Below, in pieces: positions 42,132 through 51,700 of a stretch of 64,000 nucleotides of DNA. The stretch is from positions 1,116,001 through 1,180,000 of the forward strand of contig JABTUD010000002.1 in NCBI GenBank assembly GCA_015075555.1. Reading direction: 5' to 3'. The stretch comes from Thermoflexaceae bacterium. GTDB taxonomy: Bacteria > Chloroflexota > Dehalococcoidia > Tepidiformales > Tepidiformaceae. Within the stretch, counting starts at the first letter, position 1. Each line of letters begins with the position of its first letter. The notes beneath the pieces are model-generated. The model was given only the letters and a program-made list of their open reading frames with translations, had not been told where the DNA came from and searched no databases. Both the position numbers and the translations under genes were made by a program.

Positions 42132-43101
42132 CGGCGTCGCGCCGGCGCACGGCCAGGGCGCTGATCACTTCGAGCACCACCCGGTGGGCCACCTCGGCGG
42201 TGATTCCTGCCGGGTCATAGGGCGGTGAGACTTCCACCACGTCAAGCCCTGCAAGCGGCACTTCGAGCGCGATGCGCCGCACGGCCCGCAGCAGCTCGCG
42301 CGCGGAGAGGCCGCCCGGTTCCGGGGTGCCCGTCCCGGGCGCAAAGGCGGGGTCGAGCACATCGACGTCGACAGAGATGTACACAAGCTCGGGCCCATCA
42401 AGGGCCTGCTCGACCGCATCGTTGAGCACGGCATCGAACCCGCGCTCCTCGATCTCCGACTGGAAGTGAGAGCGCATGCCCTGCTCGCGCATCCATTCGA
42501 GCACAGCGGGCCCGGGCCAGTAGCCGCGCAGGCCGACCTGAACAAAGTTGCGTCCCGCCACCTGCCCGCCTTCGATGAGGCGGCGCATGGGCGTGCCGTG
42601 GCTGAGGAGCACCCCCCATGAATCGTTGGCGGCGTCGGCGTGGGCATCGAAGTGGACTATGCCCACCCGCCGCCCGTGGTGGTCGGCGACCGTGCCCGCT
42701 GACGGGTAGGTGATGGAGTGATCGCCGCCAAGCACCATGGGAATGCACGCGGGAGCGGCCGCGAGCACCGATCGTAACTTAGCGCGAATGGCTTCGTGGC
42801 TGCGCTCGATGTCAGCGGGAATGCAGGCGGCGTCGCCGGCGTCGATGCCCTTGAGGTAGTTCATGGGCTCGATGGCCAGGCCGAGGTGGTTCAGGCTCCA
42901 TTGCGTCAGGTTGCTGGCGTTGCGGATGGCCCGGGGGCCGAAGCGGGCCCCGGGGCGATGGGTGACGGCGACATCGAAGGGGGCGCCGATGATGGCGAAG
43001 TCGGGCCTGGTGGCCTCGATCGCCCCCGGCTCCGTCACCCACGGCAGGTGCAGGAAGGTGGAGATGTCTGAGTAGGCCGGGTGAAGGCGCGGGTCGCTCA
43101 T
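42118..43101 (-). CDS. Agmatinase/arginase-family ureohydrolase
   Basis: A 327-residue binuclear-manganese hydrolase. Metal motifs: GGDHSITYP, IVHFDAHADAAND and VSVDVDVLDPAFAPGTGTPEPGG. These cover the His and Asp ligands conserved in agmatinase, guanidinobutyrase and arginase. TAACCT on the minus strand 6 nt before ATG 43101 supports the start. Substrate among guanidino compounds cannot be determined, though the EPGGLS segment is agmatinase-like. Confidence 0.92.
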   Translation of the reverse strand: MSDPRLHPAYSDISTFLHLPWVTEPGAIEATRPDFAIIGAPFDVAVTHRPGARFGPRAIRNASNLTQWSLNHLGLAIEPMNYLKGIDAGDAACIPADIERSHEAIRAKLRSVLAAAPACIPMVLGGDHSITYPSAGTVADHHGRRVGIVHFDAHADAANDSWGVLLSHGTPMRRLIEGGQVAGRNFVQVGLRGYWPGPAVLEWMREQGMRSHFQSEIEERGFDAVLNDAVEQALDGPELVYISVDVDVLDPAFAPGTGTPEPGGLSARELLRAVRRIALEVPLAGLDVVEVSPPYDPAGITAEVAHRVVLEVISALAVRRRDAATDA

Positions 43102-43132
43102 GGTGCGAGGTTACGCGGGCCGGGGGCGCCTG

Positions 43133-43348
43133 TCAGCGGGGGCCTGTGCCCGGCGCTGCCAGGGAGTCCAGCAGCTCCTCCGTCGCCCGGGTGACCACCT
43201 CCACCGCTGCCGAAAACGCGGCCGCGTTGGCGCGCGAAGGAGCCCGGTAGCCGCTCACCTTGCGCACATACTGCAGTGCAGCGGCCCTCATCTCCTCCTC
43301 CGTCGCCAGTTCGCCCGGTCTCCGCAGGGTCTTGATGCTCCGGCACAT
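43133..43348 (-). CDS. DUF2277 family protein
   Basis: A 71-residue protein matching the DUF2277 pattern throughout: MCRSIKTLRRPGELATEEEMRAAALQYVRKVSGYRAPSRANAAAFSAAVEVV. TAGAAT on the minus strand lies exactly 6 nt before the ATG. The family has no known function; the initial Cys after Met is conserved. It lies 32 nt upstream of the ureohydrolase gene on the same strand. Confidence 0.88.
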   Translation of the reverse strand: MCRSIKTLRRPGELATEEEMRAAALQYVRKVSGYRAPSRANAAAFSAAVEVVTRATEELLDSLAAPGTGPR

Positions 43349-43425
43349 GCGGCGATTCTACACGGTGGGCGCGGCCCCTTCGCGACGTCCGTGCTACGCT
43401 CCGAGCAAGGCGCGCGGAGGAGAGA

Positions 43426-43914
43426 ATGGCAGGCAAGGCCATCATTGCCCAGGTCAACGTCAGCGGCGGCGGAGTTCCCAAGAAGCCGGTGAAGCAGGCG
43501 GTGGTAGGCGAGCTTGGCATCGCAGGCGACTACCAGGCCGACTCCAGGAGCCATGGTGGTGTCGAGCGCGCCCTCTGCCTCTACGCGGAGGAAGTGATCG
43601 CCGCCGTCCGCGCCGAGGGTCACCCGATTGCCCCTGGGACGGCGGGCGAGAACATCACCACCCGCGGTCTCGACTGGTCGCTTGTGCAGCCCGGGGCACG
43701 CTTCCGGCTGGGCGGCGAGGTCGTGATCGAAATCACCCGCTTCACCACGCCCTGCAAGACCATCCGCGGGTCGTTCGAAAGCGGGGATTTCAACCGCATT
43801 CACCACAGGCTCCACCCGGGCTGGAGCCGCGCCTATGCGCGTGTCCTGCGGGGAGGCGTGATCCAGCCCGGCGACGCGGTTGAGATGATCGCCCCGGGCG
43901 CCGCCCCGGGGTAG
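43426..43914 (+). CDS. MOSC domain protein
   Basis: A 162-residue MOSC-domain protein, a family related to the molybdenum-cofactor sulfurase C-terminus and YiiM. Features: GGGVPKKPVKQAVV, DYQADSRSHGGVERALCLYAEEV, GENITTRGLDWSLVQPGARFRLGGEVVIEITR and the conserved Cys in TTPCKTIRGSFE, which is the presumed cofactor or sulfur-carrying residue. GGAGGAGA directly precedes ATG 43426; a TACGCT box lies upstream, giving a leader of about 25 nt. Confidence 0.88.
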   Translation: MAGKAIIAQVNVSGGGVPKKPVKQAVVGELGIAGDYQADSRSHGGVERALCLYAEEVIAAVRAEGHPIAPGTAGENITTRGLDWSLVQPGARFRLGGEVVIEITRFTTPCKTIRGSFESGDFNRIHHRLHPGWSRAYARVLRGGVIQPGDAVEMIAPGAAPG

Positions 43915-43918
43915 CGGA

Positions 43919-44278
43919 TTGCCCACCAACGCCGGGTACATTCGGAAGCTCTCCCCCGAAGAGGTGCGCGAGGGCTACATCATGATCCTGAAGGACCGGC
44001 TCGCGTACTTCCCGCCCCCGGGCGCGACCTTTTCCCTGCACGATGGCGGTGAACTGAGCGAGGCCACCATCGAGGCGGTTGACTGCGAGTGCCGCGGCCC
44101 GGAGAGGCCGCACCAGCACTATCGCCTGCACCGGCCAGGCCTCAAGTCCGGGGACCGGGTCCAGGTAACGAAGGACGGGCCAGGGGGAGCGTACCGGCTG
44201 GAGGTGGTGGCGCGGGCCGCTCTCGGCGTTCGGGGCGCGAATGAAGAATTTCCGGCGCCCGGATCATCCGCGCTTTAG
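43919..44278 (+). CDS. Uncharacterised protein downstream of MOSC gene
   Basis: A 119-residue protein that I do not recognise, starting at TTG 43919, 5 nt after the MOSC gene stop. Segments: IRKLSPEEVREGYIMILKDRLAYFPPPGATFSLH, IEAVDCECRGPERPHQHYRLHRPGLKSGDRVQV, YRLEVVARAALG. The CxC and HQH could bind a metal. Probably cotranscribed with the MOSC gene. A start somewhat downstream is also possible. Confidence 0.6.
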   Translation: MPTNAGYIRKLSPEEVREGYIMILKDRLAYFPPPGATFSLHDGGELSEATIEAVDCECRGPERPHQHYRLHRPGLKSGDRVQVTKDGPGGAYRLEVVARAALGVRGANEEFPAPGSSAL

Positions 44279-44369
44279 TTCACGGCCATTTAGTTAGATG
44301 ATGGAAGGCAACGGCCGCCTGTCCTGCCGGGACTCGGCGGCTCAATCAACTCCGGAGATGGAGGGGTGA

Positions 44370-45785
44370 ATGGCAGGAATCGTAGCCTACGGGGCCTATG
44401 TCCCATACAACCGTCTTGATCGGGGCGCCATAGCCCAGGCGCTCGGTGCGCCCGCGGGCAAGGGCACGCGCGCGGTCGCATCGTACGACGAAGACACGAC
44501 CTCAATGGCGGTCGAGGCTGCCTGCGCCGCCATGGCGACAGCGCCCGATGGCGTGACGCCAGCTTCGGTCTATTTCTCGACCGCTGAGCCGGCCTACCTC
44601 GACAAGACGAACGCGACCGCCATCCACGCGGCCCTGGGGCTCGGCCACGATGCCCTGGCCGTCGACATGGTCGGCGCCGTCAGGTCCGGGGTGGGCGCCC
44701 TGCGTGCCGGTCTCGATGCGCGCGAGCCGACACTGGTCGCGCTCTCGGACATCCGCACCGGGCTCCCCGGGGGAAGCGACGAGGCGAACGGCGGCGATGG
44801 CGCGGCGGCCTTCCTCTGCTCGCCAGAAGCCGGCCAGGTGATCGCCGAGTTTCTCGGCTCGACTTCGACCTCGGCCGAATTCCTCGACCGCTGGCGCCTA
44901 CCCGGCGAGCGCGCATCGCACGTCTGGGAGGAGCGCTTCGGCGAATACGTCTACGTTCCCCTGGCCCAGCAGGCGCTGCAGAAGGGCATGCAGCTGGCGG
45001 GAGTGACGGTCGAGCACGTCGACCACCTGGTCGCCACGGGCGTCCACCCGCGGGCCGTGCGGTCCGTGATCGCCGGTTCCGGCGTGCGGCCCGAAGTGGT
45101 GGCCAACGATCTTTCCGCGGAGGTTGGGAACACTGGCACAGCCCACTTCGGGCTCATGCTGGCCGATGTGCTCGACCGCGCCCAGCCGAACCAGCTCATC
45201 GCCGTGCTGGTGGTGGCCGACGGCGCCACCGTGATGTTCTTCCGCACCACCGACGCCATCGCGAAGTACCGGGCGAAGAGAACGGTGCAGGAGCAGGTGG
45301 CCAGCGGGCGGGCCGGGCTGAGCTACAACGCCTTCCTTTCGTGGCGAGACATGCTCCGCCGCGAGCCACCGCGCCGGCCCGACCCCGAGCGCACGGCGGC
45401 GCCGCCTTCGTTCCGGTCCGAGGCCTGGAAGTACGGCTTCACGGGCAGCCGGTGCACGGAGTGCGGGACGCGACACCTGCCGCCACAGCGCGTATGTGTC
45501 CATTGCCACGCAACAGACAAGATGAAGATGGAGCGGCTGACCGACATCCCGGCCACCATTGCCACGTTCACGATCGACCGGCTGGCGTACTCGCCCAGCC
45601 CGCCGCTGGTGGCGGCCGTGGTGGACTTTGACGGGGGCGGGCGCTTCCCGTGCGAGATGACCGACGTCGATCCTTCGACCGTGGCCATTGGTCAGCGCGT
45701 GGAAATGACGTTCCGCCGGATGTACAGTGCAGAAGCGATCCACAATTACTTCTGGAAGGCACGACCAGTAAGGAGCAGCAACTAA
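44370..45785 (+). CDS. HMG-CoA-synthase-like protein fused to DUF35 OB-fold
   Basis: A 471-residue protein. The first about 330 residues are a thiolase-fold domain like archaeal HMG-CoA synthase (YVPYNRLDR, VEAACAAMATAP, FSTAEPAYLDKTNATAIHAALGL, GDGAAAFLC, VGNTGTAHFGLMLADVLDRA). The last about 130 residues are a DUF35 domain: zinc ribbon CTECGTRHLPPQRVCVHCH, then an OB-fold (IATFTIDRLAYSPSPPLVAAVVDFDGGGRF). In archaea these are separate subunits of a thiolase/HMGCS/DUF35 complex; here two are fused and the thiolase follows by a 1-nt overlap. The helix start where the catalytic Cys should be reads DMVGAVRSGVGALRAG, with Val instead of Cys. GGAGGGG precedes the ATG. Confidence 0.85.
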   Translation: MAGIVAYGAYVPYNRLDRGAIAQALGAPAGKGTRAVASYDEDTTSMAVEAACAAMATAPDGVTPASVYFSTAEPAYLDKTNATAIHAALGLGHDALAVDMVGAVRSGVGALRAGLDAREPTLVALSDIRTGLPGGSDEANGGDGAAAFLCSPEAGQVIAEFLGSTSTSAEFLDRWRLPGERASHVWEERFGEYVYVPLAQQALQKGMQLAGVTVEHVDHLVATGVHPRAVRSVIAGSGVRPEVVANDLSAEVGNTGTAHFGLMLADVLDRAQPNQLIAVLVVADGATVMFFRTTDAIAKYRAKRTVQEQVASGRAGLSYNAFLSWRDMLRREPPRRPDPERTAAPPSFRSEAWKYGFTGSRCTECGTRHLPPQRVCVHCHATDKMKMERLTDIPATIATFTIDRLAYSPSPPLVAAVVDFDGGGRFPCEMTDVDPSTVAIGQRVEMTFRRMYSAEAIHNYFWKARPVRSSN

Positions 45786-46975
45786 TGGGTTCTCGAGGAA
45801 TCTGCGACCGCGTCGCTATCGTCGGCATGGGCTGCACGCCCTTCGGCGAGCATTGGGACAAGAGCGTCGACGACATGCTCGTCGATTCGGCTAACGCAGC
45901 CGCGCAATCAGCGGGCATTACGCTTGACCAGCTCGACGCCTTCTGGCTCGGGACGATGGGCTCGGGCGTCAGCGGGCTGACGCTTTCACGCCCGCTGAAG
46001 ATCGACTACAAGCCGGTGAGCCGGAATGAGAACATGTGCGCCACGGGCTCCGAGTCGTTCCGGAACGCGTGCTACGCCGTGGCTTCGGGCGCCTACGACA
46101 TGGCGATGGCCATCGGTGTGGAGAAGCTGAAGGACTCGGGCTACTCGGGGCTCGTCGTGGCCCCGCCACCGAACGACGGCACCCCGGCCTCGGTCACCGC
46201 ACCCGCCCAGTTCAGCCTCCTGGCGCCAGCCTACGCCAACAAGTACGGCGTTGCGCCCGAGAAGCTGAAGGAAGTGATGACGCGCATCGCCTGGAAGAAC
46301 CACAAGAACGGCGCCCTCAACCCGCGCGCGCAGTTCAAGAAGGAGGTGCCGATGGAAGTCATCGCCAACTCCCCCCTGGTGGCGGGCCCGCTCGGTATCT
46401 TCGACTGCTCGGGCGTGAGCGACGGCTCGGCGGCGGCGATCATCGTTCGCGCCGAGGACGCCCACAAGTACACCGACAAGCCGGTCTATGTGAAGGCGCT
46501 CTCGTTCGTGGCCGGTCCTGCGCGCGGCCCCATGGAGCAGGACTACGACTACACCACCTTCGAAGAGGTCGTCGCTTCGGCGAAGGACGCCTACCAGCAG
46601 GCTGGCATTACGAACCCGCGCCGCGAGCTGGCCATGGCCGAGGTGCATGACTGCTTCACCCCGACAGAGCTGGTGCTCATGGAAGACCTGGGCTTCAGCG
46701 AGCGCGGCCAGGCCTGGCAGGACGTGCTGAACGGCAAGTTCGACCTCACCGGTGAGCTGCCCGTCAACCCCGACGGCGGCCTGAAGTCGTTCGGGCACCC
46801 CATCGGCGCTTCGGGCCTGCGCATGCTCTTCGAGGCGTGGCTGCAGCTGCGCGGCGAGGCGGGCAAGCGCCAGATCGAGAACGGCAAGAAGCTGGCCCTC
46901 ACGCACAACCTTGGCGGCGCCCCGGGCGAGTGCGTCTCGTTCATCTCCATCGTCGGCGCCGAACCGGCGGCCTGA
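45785..46975 (+). CDS. Thiolase (SCP2-type acetyl-CoA acetyltransferase)
   Basis: A 396-residue thiolase. The reactive Cys is in NENMCATGSESFRNACYAVASG near residue 88; HDCFTPTELVLMEDLG, KSFGHPIGASGLRMLFE and LTHNLGGAPGECVSFIS carry the other active-site elements. It lacks the second Cys-Gly-Gly motif of type II thiolases in favour of the SCP2/archaeal style. The ATG overlaps the stop of the HMGCS-like/DUF35 gene by one base, so both should form a complex as in archaea. Expected reaction is condensation or cleavage of acyl-CoA; the missing Cys of the partner makes the complex's role open. Confidence 0.9.
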   Translation: MGSRGICDRVAIVGMGCTPFGEHWDKSVDDMLVDSANAAAQSAGITLDQLDAFWLGTMGSGVSGLTLSRPLKIDYKPVSRNENMCATGSESFRNACYAVASGAYDMAMAIGVEKLKDSGYSGLVVAPPPNDGTPASVTAPAQFSLLAPAYANKYGVAPEKLKEVMTRIAWKNHKNGALNPRAQFKKEVPMEVIANSPLVAGPLGIFDCSGVSDGSAAAIIVRAEDAHKYTDKPVYVKALSFVAGPARGPMEQDYDYTTFEEVVASAKDAYQQAGITNPRRELAMAEVHDCFTPTELVLMEDLGFSERGQAWQDVLNGKFDLTGELPVNPDGGLKSFGHPIGASGLRMLFEAWLQLRGEAGKRQIENGKKLALTHNLGGAPGECVSFISIVGAEPAA

Positions 46976-46998
46976 CGGCAACCGGACTTCGTCCTGGA

Positions 46999-47024
46999 GG
47001 GGCCGGCGCCTGCCGGCCCCTTTT
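46999..47024 (+). terminator. Intrinsic terminator of the thiolase operon
   Basis: A 9-bp GC stem (GGGGCCGGC, loop GCCT, GCCGGCCCC) followed by TTTTG, 24 nt after the thiolase stop codon. Confidence 0.8.
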
Positions 47025-47050
47025 GTATTGGCGCGCGTTGGGTGCGATCG

Positions 47051-47088
47051 ATGGCCGGGCCGCCCCGGGGTGGGCGCGGCCCGGCCAT
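47051..47088 (-). terminator. Long GC hairpin at end of GYD gene
   Basis: A 13-bp stem (ATGGCCGGGCCGC and complement) with a 12-nt loop, 20 nt beyond the stop codon of the minus-strand GYD gene. It lacks a T-run on the minus strand, so assignment as terminator is tentative. Confidence 0.4.
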
Positions 47089-47108
47089 CAGCAGGAAGGA
47101 GCCGGGCT

Positions 47109-47456
47109 TCAGGCCACGCCCGCGGGGGCCCGGGCGCCCGGCGCCACGTAGCGGATGGCCCCGGCGCGCCGCATGGCCTCCTGGGCTTCGCCTACGGTCA
47201 TGAGCACTGTCGTCCGGGTGTCAGTGACCGCGCCGCCGGCGGCGATCGCCATGGCCAACGCCGCCATCGTCACGTTGTCCGGGACTTCGGCAAGAAGAAC
47301 CACGTCGCTCTCGCCGAAGGCCATGTAGTACGCCTCCAGCGTGCCGCCCAGGTTCTCGATGATGGGGCGCATCACCTCCGCCCGGTCCTCCGGGTCCTGG
47401 ATGAGCCGGGCCCAGGCTGCGGGCGTGATGGATGCCTGGATAAGGTAGTGGGGCAT
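47109..47456 (-). CDS. GYD domain protein
   Basis: A 115-residue ferredoxin-like protein of the GYD family: MPHYLIQASITPAAWARLIQDPEDRAEVMRPIIENLGGTLEAYYMAFGESDVVLLAEVPDNVTMAALAMAIAAGGAV. GGGAGAA precedes ATG 47456; the open frame to 47702 is upstream noncoding. Function unknown; such small proteins occur widely near regulators. The C-terminal VGEAQEAMRRAGAI is typical. Confidence 0.88.
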   Translation of the reverse strand: MPHYLIQASITPAAWARLIQDPEDRAEVMRPIIENLGGTLEAYYMAFGESDVVLLAEVPDNVTMAALAMAIAAGGAVTDTRTTVLMTVGEAQEAMRRAGAIRYVAPGARAPAGVA

Positions 47457-47560
47457 GGCATTCTCCCAAGCAAGAATGGCAGCTCTCGTTGCCGGGAGCT
47501 GTGACCTGGCTATCGTACGCCACATGTCAATATGCAATTTCTGTAACAGGGAGGGTTGCC

Positions 47561-47590
47561 TGACGTGGGCTACTGAGCGGCCACTATAAT
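47561..47590 (+). promoter_or_regulatory. Promoter of the polysaccharide deacetylase gene
   Basis: A consensus -10 TATAAT at 47585-47590 and a TGACGT -35-like element at 47561-47566, 18 nt apart. The start of transcription would be near 47597, only about 5 nt before ATG 47602, so the transcript is nearly leaderless. Confidence 0.65.
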
Positions 47591-47601
47591 GCGCTGGGGA
47601 A

Positions 47602-48561
47602 ATGGACCGCCGTCTTTCGCGCCGCAGGTTGCTCGCCCTGGGGGGAGCCATGCTATCGTCGGGCGCCGTAGCCGCTGCAGCCCTTGCGCCGCGCGGGGCC
47701 AACGCCCCGCGTGAGGCCGAATGGCCCTACGACGTGCTCCTCCTCGATGAGGATGACCCCGCGGCCACGCCGCTATCGCTTATCAGCGGCATCGGGGTCA
47801 GCTACCGGCTCCCAACGGCAACGCCGACCAGCACCCCGGCCCCCACCAGCACGCCCACGGCCACGCCGACCGCCACACCAACACCCACGTCCGCAGCGAG
47901 ACCGTCACGGCCCCTGGAGCCACGCCCCGCCTGGGATTCCCCCCTCCTGCGGCAGGTTGTTCGCAGCGGGCCCAGCGGCGAACCGCTCGTGGCGCTCACC
48001 ATCGACGACGGCTGGTCTTCGCGCGACGAGATCCTGGGGACCCTCGAAGCAAAGCGTGTGCAGCCCACCTTCTTCCTCGCGGGGCGGGCGATCGCCGGCG
48101 ACAGGGCGTTCGTGGCGCGGGCTCTCAACGCCGGGTGCGAGATCGCGAATCACACGATGAGCCACTACAACCTCACCGATAAGAGCGCCGCCTACATCCA
48201 GGATGACCTGCAGGGGTTCGAGGCCCTGGTCCGGGGCCAGGTCACCGGTGCGACAACGCTCCCCTACATGCGCCCAAGCGGCGGCGCGGTGAACCAGGGA
48301 GTGATCGATGCCGCCGCGGCCGCGGGCTACCGGGTGATTCTCTGGTCCGGGTCCACGGGCGATGGGCTGGCGTCGAACACCGCTGCGGACATTGTGACGC
48401 ATGGGCTCAACGCGGCCCGGCCGGGGGCTATCATGCTGGCCCATTTCACGCCCCGAACAGCGGCCGCCCTGCCAGCGCTGATCGATGGCATCCGCGCGAA
48501 GGGGCTCGAACCGGTGTCGCTCTCGCGCCTCTTCCGCGGCGAGCTGGCGGGCCCGATCTGA
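47602..48561 (+). CDS. Tat-exported polysaccharide deacetylase (NodB domain)
   Basis: A 319-residue secreted carbohydrate esterase (CE4-like). The N-terminus has a twin-arginine signal (RRLSRRRLLALGG, hydrophobic core AVAAAALA). A Thr/Pro/Ala repeat linker follows (TPTSTPAPTSTPTATPT, about residues 75-105). The NodB domain carries LTIDDGWSSRDEI (Asp pair), CEIANHTMSHYNL (His-x3-His), MRPSGGAVNQG and the C-terminal IMLAHFTPRT. Removal of N-acetyl groups from peptidoglycan or exopolysaccharide is expected; the substrate is unknown. A Tat signal for a NodB protein suggests folded or metal-loaded export. Confidence 0.9.
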   Translation: MDRRLSRRRLLALGGAMLSSGAVAAAALAPRGANAPREAEWPYDVLLLDEDDPAATPLSLISGIGVSYRLPTATPTSTPAPTSTPTATPTATPTPTSAARPSRPLEPRPAWDSPLLRQVVRSGPSGEPLVALTIDDGWSSRDEILGTLEAKRVQPTFFLAGRAIAGDRAFVARALNAGCEIANHTMSHYNLTDKSAAYIQDDLQGFEALVRGQVTGATTLPYMRPSGGAVNQGVIDAAAAAGYRVILWSGSTGDGLASNTAADIVTHGLNAARPGAIMLAHFTPRTAAALPALIDGIRAKGLEPVSLSRLFRGELAGPI

Positions 48562-48772
48562 GCGCGAGCCTCCCCGCGCAGTACCGCCGGTGGGGCGCCA
48601 ATGCCTGGCGAGCGGTTACCATACGCGCGAGCAGGGGGTGGAATGGACCGGCAGACACTGGCGCAGATGCTGGCTGCTGCGGTGCAGGCAAGGGGATTCC
48701 CTGATATCCGCCCCCCAGGGAAGCTCCGATCATTCTTACCGGGTGAACGACGGGCCCGTGACCGGGGAAGCA

Positions 48773-51700
48773 ATGCAGCCGGACGAAGGTGACCTCCTGC
48801 TCGACCTCGCTCTGCTCGTGAGCGAGCGCCGCAGCCTCACGGAAATTTTCGGTGTGTTCGCGGAGAAGCTCCGTAGCGCGGCCCGGTTCTCGCACGCTTC
48901 CCTGGCCGTCGTCGATGCGGACCCCCGGTTCCTCCGCTTCGCGGGGTCGTTCCCGGCACTATTCCAGCCGCCGCCCGGAGAAGAGCTGGTGGCGACGAGA
49001 GATGCCGGCCTCCAGGCAATCAGCGCCATCCAGGGCGGGGTTGAGTATGTACCCGCGGAGGTGGATGCGCCCCTGGCGCGCGTGATGGTGGAGTGGGGGC
49101 TGCAGCGGGCCTGGACCGTTGCCCTCGTGTCCGAAGGGCGCCCCTGTGGGGTCTTCACCGCCGGGCGCGAGACTGGTACGCCCTTCAGCGACGATGATCT
49201 CAGCCTCCTGCGCAGGGCGGTGCGCCTGCTCACCGGGCCAGTGGTCGAAGAGATCCGCCTCCGCGAGACGCGCGTCGAGGCCGCCCGCAGCGGCATTTTG
49301 AGCGAGCTTGCGATCCTGCTGGGTGAGGGCAGGCCGGTGGAGACCCTCTTCGACCGCCTGGAGGGGCTGCTGGCGCAGGCGCTCGACTTCGACTTCCTGC
49401 AACTGAGCGACCTCGCCGACGCGGAGACCGCGCGCGTGGTCGGGAACACCGACCCGGAGGCATTCCGGCGGCCCGGGGAACGCTACCCGCTCATCGGGAA
49501 CGCAGCGGGAGCGATCCTTGCAACGGGCAGCAGCGTCACCCAGTACCGAAGCGACAGGCTGGATACGGAATGGGGCGACGCCATGCACGCCGCCGGCTAT
49601 TTGCGCTTTGTCTCGGCCGTGCTCATGGAAGGCGAGGCCGTCCTGGGAGTGCTCGACATCGGGCGGCGGCAGAACCTGCCATTCACGCCAGGGGACGAAC
49701 AGTTCGCGCGGTTGGTCGCCACGTTGCTCGCCCAGGCGGTGACCAACAGACTGCGGCTGCAACAGAGCGAGAAGGAGGCTTCGCGCAACCGCTTCCTGGG
49801 CGAGCTGGCCGTTCTCCTGAGCGCGGGCGAGCCAATCGAAGGGATATTCGACCGCGTGCAAGCCCTGATGGACGCGGCCCTCCCGTCTGACCACATTGCC
49901 CTGGTCGTCGACGACGGCCGGGGGATGCTGCGCGTTGTGGGCTCCTCCGAGCCGAAGCTCTTCCTGCCCGAAGCACGCTATTCCTTGACCGATTACCAGG
50001 TCGACTGGGTGGTGGCCGGGGGAGAGGCCCTGGTGCAGTTCCACACTGGCAGCATTCCCGGCCCCTGGCCGGCGGCGTTCGCGCGCATCGGCATTGAGCG
50101 CCTGGCGGTGGTGGTGCTCCGCCACCACGGTGCAGTCCACGGCCTCTTCTCGCTGGGGCGGCGCGAGAACCGCGCCTACACCGCCGAGGAATGCGCCTTC
50201 GTGGAGATCGTCGGCGTGCTCCTGGGGCAGGCGGTGGGGAACCAGCGGCGCCTGGCCGAGTCTGAAGCAGAGGCGCAGCGGGCCACGGTGCTCAACGAGC
50301 TCTCCGTGCTCGTGAACGCCGGCCAGCCCGTCGATACGCTCTTCGATAGCATCCGCGGCACGGTGGGTCAGGCACTCACGTTTGACTTCCTCTCCCTCCA
50401 CGTTGCCACGAGCGACGGCTTCCGCGTGGTGGGCATGGAGCCCAACCTCGCCATCCGGCCGGGCGCCGATCGCGCTCCCGGCGAGATTGGCCTCGGCGCG
50501 CTTTTTGGCCCCGGTGATTCTGTTGCTGGCTACCGCCCGGCTGACTTCGACTTCCCGGCGATCAGGGCGATGACTGGCGCCGGGCTGGAGCGCGCCGTTT
50601 CGGCGCTCATGGGTGACCCGGGAAGCCCACTGGGCGTGCTCACCTTCGCGCGCCAGGACGCGCAGCCCTTTACGCCCGCCGAGGTGTCGTTCATCGCGCT
50701 GCTGGCGACGCTCCTCGCCCAGGCAGAAGCGAACCAGCGCCGCATTGCCGGGGCAGAAGCCGATGCTCACCGGGCCGGCCTGCTCACCGGGCTTGCCGTC
50801 CTCCTCAGCGCAGGCGAACCGGTGGCCGCCCTCTTCGACCGGCTAAGCGAGGTCCTCGGCAAGGCGCTCGATTTCGATTCGCTCGTTCTCTTCGGCGAAA
50901 AAGAGGGACGCTTCGTGGTCAGCGCGGCGTCTCCTGCGGGGTCCCTGGAACCCGGGCTGGACCCGCAGGTGGTTGACGCGAGCGTGCGCCGGCTGTTCGA
51001 ACGCGACATACGGGTGGGCGAATTCCGGCCCGAGTTCGTCCAGAGCGGGCTCGGACAGGTGCTGGCCGCGGGCGGCGCCCGCCGCTGCCTGGTGGTGACT
51101 CTGCGCCATGGCCCGGCGCGGCTGGGGGCCCTTGGTGTGGGGCGATTGAGGAACGTCCGCTTCAGCGAGATGGACCAGCGCTTCCTGGACCTTGTCGGCA
51201 CCCTCCTCGCGCAGGCAATGGCAGGCCAGCAGCGGCTCGCCGAGAGCGAGAATGAGGCCGAAGAGCAGCGCGTGGTGGCCGAGGTGGCGGCCATCGCCGC
51301 CAGCACCCTCGATGCGGAATCGCTTGTCAGGGCGATCGTGCAGCCAATCCGCCGCTTCGTCCCACGCCCATTTGTTACGCTCGGCTTCATCGACGGGGAC
51401 AGGGTGGAATACCCAACCCCGGGGAAAGAGCCCATCATCCAGCCGCTCGCCGAACACACCACAGCCGCTGACAGGACTGGCCAGTCGGTCTCGCCGGAGC
51501 CCAACCCGGCGCTGTTCGGCCACGAGATCTTCACCGCCTTCGGCTGCCATGCCATGTCGCTCACCATCTGCCAGGCGGCGGGCACGCCATCGGGGTACCT
51601 TGTTGTCGGGTCGCGCCTCGCCGGGTATGAGTTCGGAGAGCGCGAGCTGCGGCTCCTGCGCCTGACCGCCCAGATCATCGGGCCGGCGATGGCGAACATC

